Shown: positions 55,701 through 64,000 of the stretch, piece after piece | Position numbering within the stretch: the stretch's first letter is position 1 | How the letters are laid out: each line of letters opens with the position of its first letter | Assembly (NCBI GenBank): GCA_963930655.1 | Contig: OZ005601.1 | Span: 24,428,921-24,492,920, forward strand | DNA from: Myrica gale | Lineage: Eukaryota > Streptophyta > Magnoliopsida > Fagales > Myricaceae | Direction of reading: 5' to 3' | Length of the DNA stretch: 64,000 nt | Translations under genes and position numbers: made by a program | Notes under the pieces: generated by a model | What the model was told of the DNA's origin: nothing | What the model saw: the letters and a program-made list of their open reading frames with translations, nothing else | The model's database searches: none

Positions 55701-57000
55701 TTCCCTGATTTCTACAATGCAAGTTAATGTTTTGGGCTTTGAAGTGGTGAAAGAGCTTTACAAGGAGGATCACTACTTTGCCAAGGTATGGAAAGAATGT
55801 TCTAAAGGTCATTCTCACTCTTTTTTATTACAAAATGGTTATCTTTTCAAAGGCAATCAATTGTGTATTCCACGATGCTCATTGAGGAATGCCATTATCA
55901 TTGAAGGTCATGGTGGTGGACTTGCTGGTCACTTTGATAGAGATAAGACACTTTCTCTTATCAAAGAAAATTTCTATTGGCAAAAATGGAGCGAGATGTT
56001 ATGAAACATGTTGAGCGTTGTAGAGTTTGTCGCATTGCTAAGAGTCATGGCCAAAATACTGGGTTATACACTCCACTTCCAATTCCTAATTCACCTTGGG
56101 AAGATGTAAGTGTGGATTTTGTTGTGGGTTTGCCAAAGAGTGAAAGGAACAAAGATTCAGTTTTTGTGGTTGTTGATCTCTATTCAAAGATGGGGCATTT
56201 TATTCCTTGTAGCAAAACTCTTGATGCTTCTCATGTGGTGGATCTCTATTTTCGAGAAGTTGTTATGCTTCATGGAATTCTAAAGACTATTACATCGGAT
56301 TGAGATACAAAGCTCATGAGTCATTTTTAGAGTACTCTTTGGAGGAAGCTTGGAACTAATCTGCAATTTAGTACAACTTGCGGAACTAATCTGCAATTTA
56401 GTACAACTTGTCATCCTCAAACCGATGGACAAACCGAAGTTGTCAATCGAAGCTTGAAAAATTTATTGAGGAGCTTTGTTGGTAAGAATATTCGTTAATG
56501 GCATTTAATTCTTGCACAAGCCGAGTTTGGTTATAATCGTTCCACTAGTCAAACTACGGGTTGTAGTCCATTTGAGATTGTCTATGGTCAGAATCCTATT
56601 AGTCCTTTGGACTTAACTCCACTTCTTAACTCATCAATTTAATGGTGATGCCGAGGAAAGAGTGAAGAACATTAAGAAGTTGCACGAACAAGTTCGAGAC
56701 CGGATTCTCAAGCAAACTGAAAAGTACAAGAAGATGATTTGGTGTGGATTCATATAAGGAAAGAACGTTTTCCGAGAGGAAGACATGCTAAACTTAGACC
56801 TAGAGCCGATGGTCCCTTCAAGGTGCTTCAACGCATTGGTGATAATGCGTATAAAATTGAACTTCCAGGAGAATATGAAGTTTAAGCAACCTTTAATGTC
56901 TCTCACTTGTCCCCATATGATGAAGAAGAAGATGAAGAGCTAGCCTTGAGGTCGAGTCTTTTTCAACCAAGGAGCATGACACAGGTGTGGTCAGCATAAA
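52734..57000 (+). pseudogene. Degenerate Gypsy gag-pol
   Basis: The gag start is near 52743 (MAGRLHCGPNV), with several frame breaks. The CCHC knuckle CFKCQKFGHIASNC is at 53614. The protease-like region is 53815-54118 (IIIDGGSCENVV, with the catalytic triad changed to DGG). Reverse transcriptase runs 54400-55205 with VPKKEGTWRICLDSRA and, at the active site, [10 protein letters not shown], where the second catalytic Asp is Asn (54931). RNase H runs 55240-55700 ([16 protein letters not shown]). Integrase has the zinc-binding [20 protein letters not shown] and [13 protein letters not shown]; a 30-bp in-frame tandem duplication lies at 56352-56411. At least six stops or shifts were counted. It cannot encode an active polyprotein. 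Confidence 0.9.
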
Positions 57001-57019
57001 AGATCGAGATTGAAATTAA

Positions 57020-57735
57020 AGTCTGGAATGATTTACGAAGGGTTTCTATTCGAGGTATGGCTTGTTGGAAAGTTCTACGAGTCTAGTTGCCAACGCATCA
57101 AACGACATCTTTTGGACGAGTTTGATATTTTTAGATTGTTCTTCTAGATTTTGAAAGTGTCTTTTCATTTCCCTAAGAGTTTTTTATGTTTCCTAAGTCT
57201 CAATTAATATTCTGGAAGATGTATTTCTCATCTACTCAAGCTTGGAGGATTGTTCCAAGCTTTGCTATTTATACCCCTCTCTTGTAATGGTAAGATACAG
57301 ATTTTGAGTGTTTATACAACTTGAGCCTTAAGCTACTTTGAAGAAGGATTTCTTCTACAAACTCTTATCCTTCGGTGGATTCCGATAGGTAACGAGTTCT
57401 TGCTCTGTATCCCGTGTTGGATTACATTGGGTGGTGATTCTGTATCCCTTTGTGTTCTACTTGGGTGGTGATCTTATCTATCCGAGTGTGTCAGTTATCG
57501 TGTGTTTCTGAGTATTTTTCCGACGTCCCACAAACATCCCGAGATACTCATACATTAATTTGGCGTCTCATTACTATTCTGAGGTGTCTCTCTAACCCGG
57601 GTTATCACTTCTGAGGTCCCCAAGACTATTCGTAAGGTCCCCATTACTATTTCTGAAGTGTCCATTTACCTCATTTCAACCATTCCGAGGTGCTCACGAG
57701 GTGTCCCACGCTTTCCCCGGTTAACCCCGGTATCA
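57020..57735 (+). repeat. 3' LTR of Gypsy element
   Basis: 716 bp. Matches the 5' LTR except for substitutions, a deletion near position 90 of the LTR, and an extra AGGTCCCCATTACTATT-like piece near its end. Confidence 0.88.
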
Positions 57736-58420
57736 CAGCCAAACTCACTTTTTCCTTAGCTTTGCAAGCTCTCGAGCCATGAGTATTGGAAGGTTCTCGA
57801 TCGTTCATCGATGGAGCCGAATTTTGGATTCTTACATGAAATATAGTAGCGCTTCTATAGTCCATTGTCGAATGTATTTATACAATTAAGCTAGTCGTAC
57901 AAATGAAGAAGCACTACGCAGAAAAAAAGGGGGTAATTTCATAGTTCGCCCATTAACTATGAGCAAAAATCAATATCCGTCCACCAATTACTTTAACGAA
58001 TTTTTACGTCATTTAAGTTTAACAAATGATCAAAAGTCGTCCTCCGTCTATTTTTGGCGTTAAAACAGACCGACCAAGGACAATTTTTTGATCATTTTTG
58101 AAACTTAAAGGACGTAAAGTGATATGGGTGAATATCACGTGAAAAACAACTGTTCATGGAGTCTGTCTGTTTTTACGTAAAAAATAGGCGGAGAATATTT
58201 TTGATCATTTGTGAAACTTAAAGGACGTAAAAAGCCGTTAAGGTAATTGGTGGACGAACAATGATATTTGATCATATTTAATGGGAGGATTATGAAATTA
58301 CTCAAAAAAACAAACAAACAAACAAATGAATAAGCACTAATATAAGGTGAATTATGATTAATGTCGGGGTGTTCAACATTATCTTCAGCCCAGGCCCAAC
58401 AATCGAGTGAAACCCCAATT
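57736..58420. repeat. Segmental repeat, copy C (right part)
   Basis: Continues the alignment with copy A from CAGCC(C/A)AACTCAC through GAGCCATGAGTATTGGAAGG to AGTGAAACC, where copy A is broken by the Gypsy LTR. It contains one extra MITE at 57931-58303. Confidence 0.88.
57931..58303. mobile_element. Long-TIR MITE with empty site in copy A
   Basis: The inverted repeats extend about 130 bp: GGGTAATTTCATAG ... CCACCAATTACTTTAACG at the left, and the inverted right arm GAGTAATTTCATAA ... CCACCAATTACCTTAACG. Copy A (about 38245-38275) reads through AAGCACTGCGCAGGAAAAAAAAAACAAATGAAG without it. A-runs flank it on both sides, so the exact target duplication is ambiguous. Confidence 0.85.
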
Positions 58421-60917
58421 CCAAATTCTATCCCAGATTATAATTAAAAGAGAAAAAGAAATTAATTACTTACGGAAAATCATGCCGACATTCTACAGTT
58501 TTATCAATATAAAAACAAGGGGAGTGCTAAAGTATAGTCGACTAAGGAAGGAAGCTTTGAGACATGGGGCTGGAAAATATCTCTTCATCGACTTAAGACA
58601 AATTTTTTTTTTGAAAGTTTTTATAGTCACTTGACCGACTTCAGACATGGGGCTGGAAAAATATCTCTTGACAGACTTAAGACGGAAAATCGTGCCGACA
58701 AAATGCATGCATACTATATCCTGTTAAATCGTCGGTAGTAGTCGCAATCCAAGTTGACTAGTAGGAATCTGGCTTTTCAAAGTCAAGTCCTCCGGCCAGC
58801 CTACTATTCTCAAGGTAAGGCAGGTTTTTCGGAAGGCAGGTTTTTCGGAATTTTGTGAGGATTTGTTTGTATTTTAAAAATTTTTAGGTGAAATTAATTT
58901 TATTGGTATGCGTGTTATAGTTATTTTTATGTGAGGTTAAAAATGATGTTTAGTTGTATAATTTTTTGTACTGTAAAAATTTAAAAAATTCTGAAATTTT
59001 TTTATTAAACGAACATACCCTTAATTTTTTTTTAAGAAGGGGTACGACAATTAATTACTTCGACTTCGAGACCACTTCAGCCTCATGCATCTTTCGTCTT
59101 CCTTTTCATCGGGAATTCGTCTGATCACTATGCGAGTTAATGATAATTTATTATTTCTGACAGCCACAACGGCTAATATCTTCTACTATATAATATATAA
59201 TATTTTGAGTGTGAAATTTTGAATATTAAAATTTATAAAATATTACGAAGTGAAGATATTTTATAAAAGTTGATAAAAAAATAAAAAGAGATAAGATTTT
59301 TAATAAATATTATAATAATAAAAAATTATGTGATAAATTTTTTAATATTAATCTAAAATAATTTGTCCCAATTATTTGGGGTTTACAATTAAATACTTTA
59401 AAATTCGCATTGAGTGGAACCTCTTTTCTGAGAGCCCAAATCAATTTATAGTTGTTCGTGATAGGAGGGAGGAGATGATTGAGCTAGAAGGTTCAAATAT
59501 TAATGCTTCCTCTCATCCTTGACAGTGTAAAATTCCAAAGAAAATAAGGCAGAAAAGTGTAATTGTCAGAGTACTAATCAACATTAATGTCTTGATTTGA
59601 CTAGAAATTACAGTACGTGCAATTCCCTACATCGAAGAATTTTCTTTCTTGGACTTTGAAGTTAGGGTTTCGTGCGGTAATTGAAATCTCTAAAGTAATT
59701 CTTTGGTAACCCTCTCGTACAATTCCAATCTTTCAATTTCCCATTTGAGTCTGTGGAGAAAACGCCATCATGATCGTATTCAACATTAACTTTATAGCAT
59801 TATCGATGGACCCCTCATTGTTTGTTGGCTATTGATCGTTCGTCCTTAAATTCCCCCGCTTAGTACACCCTCCATATCCATACAAAATTGATTTCGTAGC
59901 CTAGCTATAGTCTATACCCATCTATATATTATTCCGCTGGAGGTAAAGATCCTGATTTATTATTCCGCTGCGTTCACAATCAAATTGGTTGATTGTGATT
60001 TTACTCTTACACTATATCCATCTATATATGAGATACTCATGACATGGTACAAGAGTAGGCAATCATTGATCTTTTGCAAAGAGCTTTAATTTCACATGTG
60101 ATAGATAGGCATTACTATTCTTACCAAACGTATATACCCCTATAACTAATTAATCAAAACCTTTATTTCTAAATAAAATAGTTAATAATTAATTTGTTGC
60201 CTCGCTATCTATTGTTAATTTTGATTATTTTAATGTTTATCATCTCAGAAGGTTATACTGATATATTAATTCTAGGTATATATATAGAATACTCGAGCAA
60301 TTCCAAGAACCTCATTGATTTTCAAAACTAACGAGATGTGATTGGTATATATATATAATGTTGAAAACTCAAACATCTCTAAAAGTCTCCTTGATATATT
60401 CTTTTGGGCAACCAAATAAGAGGGAAGATGATGCATGCCATGCAAGATAGTGAAACGAATTAGGAAATTGGTCAACACTCGTGCTTTATTTTCTTTGGTT
60501 TTGCGACTTGGCCCTAGGGATATTAGACCTACGCCAGATTTTTCCACCATTGAAAACTTACTCGTTTTCTCGTTCATAATTAAGGGCGCGTCCGAATACA
60601 ATTCCATGAGCAAGAACAAGACAAAAAGGAGGCTAACTTGTTCGAAGAATTTGAGCAAAATATCTCAAAACGACAGAGAATATATTATTATAATTTGGAA
60701 GCTTTGAATTGCTTGCATTTATCAACTACACCAAAAAAAGTAAAAAAGACGAAAGACAGCTAATTAATCCGTGTACGTAGTAGGTGTTATCTATCACGGA
60801 ATATATTCCTACAGATTTAAATAAATAATAATGAACCAGAAGGTGGGATTTTCTATGCAAAACTTCACTTTGCTACACTATAATCACTAACAAAAATCAA
60901 TAAGATTGACATAATGA
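58421..60917. other. Intergenic region with short duplications, no gene
   Basis: A direct repeat (GACATGGGGCTGGAAAA.TATCTCTT) starts at 58561 and 58644, and CGGAAAATC(A/G)TGCCGACA flanks the pair (58474 and 58682). AAGGCAGGTTTTTCGG is doubled at about 58817-58849. A weak MITE-like body ends at GAACATACCC (59020). The rest is AT-rich without recognised genes; open stretches at 60272-60707 occur on both strands and resemble nothing known. Confidence 0.45.
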
Positions 60918-63005
60918 TCAGTTATGGCTTCCATGAGCATGTCCAGCCGGGGACCTAGTATGGCGAAGCTGCCTCTCTTGGGAAAGAAGTTTTGCAAACC
61001 TGCAAGGACATATGATCTCAATTATGTTATTGTGATCACTGATTAAAAAGCAAACTTTGGTGGAAATAAATTTAAGCTTGCACATGTAGTTTAATATTTA
61101 ATTTGATATATACCTGACAATAGCCTCAGCATTAGTTTCACTGTTTGAAGCTTCATATTTGCCTGTGTCCAGATTCACCCTAGCGACTGGTTTTTTAAGC
61201 AATTCTTCCCCAACTTTCACAAGATCATCCAAGTTCTTCGTTGTGGCTGTGTCCACAGAAGATACTGTTCCGGTCAGCGTATCGTCCTGCATTATTTGAT
61301 CCCAAAATGTTGTGAACAAGAGACGACTTAGAAGAGTTTTATTTGTTTCGCTAGTCGCCTCAGAGAATTTAATATGACATCGAATAAATGTACCTGAATC
61401 CGCAGATAGCTTTTCTCAGAATGAAGAGCTTGAAAAACCACGGAGAGGTGGACATCGACCATATCTGCACTTGCCTGAGAAAATACATCAATTATCGGGG
61501 TGGAACCACCTTTAGTTACCCAATCCAATAAGCCCCACTTGGCTACGTCATGCGCCTGGTATTTCTCTTCGTCTTTGTGTGTTCCAGTTCCTAATGATAT
61601 GACTAGGAATCGTCCGTAGTCCATTGGTTTTATAGGAAAAAAATCGGGATTCCCTTTGATGATCTCCTTTGTCACTTCACCAATGGCAATTAAGGCCTGA
61701 CAAGGCGAAAACATATTAGTAAGTTAATATGCTGAAAAAGATATTCATCATCATTATTAGGTGTGATCTGAAGCTGGAAAGATAAATACCGGATTATTAG
61801 CAGCAACCCCACCATCTGTAAGGTGAAATTCTCTAACTTTCCCTTCGGCGTCTTTGGTTTCAAAGTAATAAGCTGGGAGATAAGTTGGCGCAGCCGAGGT
61901 TGCGATGCATACATCTGAGAGTAAGGCATTTAAGCTTGGGTTTTTCTTTACCTGGTGCATAAAAGAAAATCAAAGCGAATCTTAGTATCATTCAACTTCA
62001 TGATCTTTGCAATTGCTAATTAACCGAAGGTTCGTCGCTAAACAAAGATTTAGAGGGAAAAAAATCTTAAGTGTAATCGATTTTGAAACGAAATATTTTA
62101 ATTTGCAAAGAAGATAATCAACCTCATAGCTGGAAAAAAGGGTTGGCTGTAGTCGCTTGACATCAAATGTTGGGATAACAACATTGGTCAAAGTCTGGTT
62201 CATTCTTGTATTTCCTAGTTTTTCTCTCACAAGGTTATGCAGATACTTCCCATCATACTTCGGTCCGGAAAGGGCTTTGATAATCTTTGTAGTATAAGGA
62301 AATATTGGCCAACTGCAATTTGATTTTAAATAGGATCGTGTTAATGACAAATAAAATGGCATCAGGTTAACAATCAAACAGGAAAGCTTCATCACGCTAA
62401 ATTTGGATCCCAAGAAATCTAAATTTACTTGTTTTGTGGAAAGATCCCAGGGCAGTGGTCTAGGTAGAAGTCCTTAATATCTTTGGCAGCAAAGACTGGT
62501 CGGTTCTTTTCATTTGGGGCAGCTAGCATGGCAGTTACAAGGCCTCCTGTGCTTGTTCCGGCAATCACATCAAAATAATCTGCGATTCTTGCATCTTCAC
62601 CATCCAGCTTCTGCATCAAGCACAAACAATCTTGAGTAGGCACTAGAAGACTACGTGCTAAACACTATAATTATGCATGTGGTAGTACAGATCAGCTTCC
62701 CTAATAACTGATAGACTTGAATTTCTTTATACGAAATGTGCAGCAAAGTGAGTATGGTCCTTCTACTTGTGTATAGAATGCGTGTATCAATTTGATTAAA
62801 AATGCAATGAGTACAATGGGGTGCAGGAGTTTTATATATCACATAAAAAATCAGACATATATATATATCCGACCTGAAGCTCAGATTCTAAGAAACTAAG
62901 GATAGTTCCTGGGATGACCCCTCTTATTCCACCCCCATCAATGCTGAGAACGGTTATTACATTTCCATAAGTTGGAGGCTGTAGGGGTGCACTTTTTGCT
63001 TCCAT
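60918..63005 (-). CDS. PLP2: Patatin-like phospholipase (lipid acyl hydrolase), 7 exons, 407 aa
   Basis: Minus-strand exons are 63005-62874, 62610-62429, 62312-62123, 61951-61790, 61696-61394, 61286-61114 and 60999-60918 (stop 60918-60920). All introns are GT-AG with compatible phases, giving 407 residues, the usual length of plant group II patatin-like proteins. Catalytic features are the oxyanion motif DGGGIRG at 23-29, nucleophile Ser64 in GTSTGG, and the dyad Asp214 in DGGVAANNP. Patatins use a Ser-Asp dyad to release fatty acids from glyco- and phospholipids; PLP2-type members act in stress and defence lipid signalling. There is no N-terminal signal peptide, unlike storage patatins, suggesting a cytosolic or membrane-associated enzyme. 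The ATG at 63005 starts a short leader before the patatin domain; an upstream in-frame extension lacks an ATG. The subgroup symbol is inferred from length and style. Confidence 0.93.
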
Positions 63006-64000
63006 TAGGGATAAATTGAGATGCAGGTATATAAAGTGAGCAAGAGACACAGAGAAACAGAGTGGTTTCAAGAGGCTAAAGGAGCAACTATGGACTTTCT
63101 AAGAGGCTTTAGTGAAACCAAAGATGTGATCTGATATTCTCTTTGATAGCAGTATATATAGCTATATATAGTCCTCATTCTTCTTACTTTTCAATATTAT
63201 CACCACGTCAGGGATTTGATCAGGGCCCCTAAAGAAAGGTCAATAGATCAATATGTTTCAAATTTGACTCGACTTCTTTCTTGGATTTTGTTGAAGTTGG
63301 ACTGCTTGAGGCCATAAATCAAAGGAACCATTGAAAAGTTTCTATGAGACCAACGAGCCTCTTGCTTTGGCACAGAAATGGTCCCAAAGGCTATGGCCAA
63401 CGTAAGCAGAGAATTGTAGGTGAGACTTGAGAAGAATTGTAGGTAAGCATGAGTGGCTATTGCCATGAAGGCCACCGTGGGTCTAGTTAGACAATATCAC
63501 GCTTAACCCCTGTTACTGAAGGCTTATCCACTCTCAAATGAATCCATATCAAGTGGCTATTGTTTCATTTTATTTTATTCTCAACCTTTTTCTTTCTGGC
63601 CAGATGCCACATCCAAGAACAACAAGAGATTCAGGATATCGTTTAACACGTTAGGTTTGATTCGTAAAAGGCGGCACCTCCAGTAATTGAAAGATGGCTC
63701 AAGTAATTGAAAGATGGTGATGATATTGAAAAGTCAATTAGGGCAAGGATGAGTTCTTGGTAGAGATTGAGAATTCAACATTGGTGTGCCATATTTCAAT
63801 TACCCCTCCACATTCTTCAACATGTTAGACATTTCAATCTGCTGAAAGTATATGGAAACGTTCGGAGAGAACAATGACAGAACTGCAGCATCAACTATAG
63901 TTAACGCTAGCTGACTGTTTGAATATTAGGTTCTTCTTGATAGGAGTATATTTGCAGAGCCTTCTATATAAAGACTATCTGTGATTGTGATCAACACCTT
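63006..64000 (-). promoter_or_regulatory. Promoter side of the patatin-like gene and window end
   Basis: TATATATAGCTATATATAG at about 63152-63170 lies roughly 150 bp upstream of the start codon (minus strand) and probably holds the TATA element. A minus-strand open stretch at 63466-63248 (about 72 codons) resembles no family and is probably chance. No other gene reaches the window edge. Confidence 0.45.

Larger units (their letters stand above)
51941..57735 (+). mobile_element. Old Ty3/Gypsy retrotransposon with both LTRs, inactive
   Basis: LTRs at 51941-52717 and 57020-57735 both start AGTCTGGAATGATTTAC and end CCCCGGTATCA; the 3' copy lacks about 100 bp near its start. A Met-type primer site variant TGGTATAAGAGC lies at 52720. 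The domain order is gag with CCHC knuckle, protease, RT, RNase H, integrase, as in Ty3/Gypsy. Stops and frameshifts occur in every domain. The insertion interrupts segmental copy C; copy A carries about 20 different bases at the same point. No clean 5-bp target duplication is visible. Confidence 0.9.

Noticed and set aside
63248..63475. Small minus-strand gene upstream of the patatin-like gene
   Set aside because: Short frame with no recognised domain in a promoter region.

Overview
The window is nuclear DNA of a flowering plant, most likely a eudicot. Introns are short to medium, intergenic DNA is AT-rich, and the recognisable genes are plant-type: a DPH4-like J-protein, a subunit matching plant mitochondrial succinate dehydrogenase SDH5, two class I carboxylesterases and a patatin-like lipase. 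A large share of the rest is transposable elements of many kinds. The species cannot be named from the sequence alone.

Layout. 0-20.6 kb is the gene-rich part: DPH4 (+, 808-1356), a dead LINE 3' end (about 1.9-3.4 kb), two orphan exon-like blocks (4962-5203), a very young and structurally intact Ty1/Copia element (5218-10599) with a 1423-codon gag-pol and nearly identical LTRs, a small TPR-like gene starting 274 bp downstream of it (+, 10873-11259), a two-exon plant gene of unknown function (+, 13865-14600), SDH5 (-, four coding exons, 15837-18758), a tandemly duplicated upstream region (19017-19495) and carboxylesterase CXE-A (+, 19609-20583).

20.8-33 kb is gene-poor. It holds a decayed hAT transposase bracketed by 440-bp direct repeats, long-TIR and short MITEs with visible target-site duplications (TSDs), a SINE that appears split by a 1.7-kb hAT element, and a 1-kb GC-rich retroposed insert with a 16-bp TSD. 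A second carboxylesterase, CXE-B (+), lies at 33279-34244.

34.6-58.4 kb is a segmentally repeated block. One sequence occurs three times in the same direction (A 34627-38357, B 40076-42410, C 48423 to about 58420). The copies are separated or interrupted by a Gypsy LTR, nested Gypsy and Copia ruins, a Gypsy element with both LTRs (51941-57735), a hAT deletion derivative with a perfect 8-bp TSD, and several MITEs. Because the copies can be compared, several insertions have an empty site inside the same window.

58.4-64 kb is intergenic DNA followed by a seven-exon patatin-like phospholipase gene (-, 60918-63005), reconstructed to 407 residues with all catalytic motifs.

The host genes do not form a pathway or operon; each is an independent transcription unit. 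The two carboxylesterases are paralogues in the same orientation about 13 kb apart, probably an old local duplication later separated by transposons. I found no convincing new cellular system. The points worth following are the recent Copia beside a gene, the three-copy nested block, the retroposed insert with an in-frame 51-bp repeat, and the CXE-A active-site variant.
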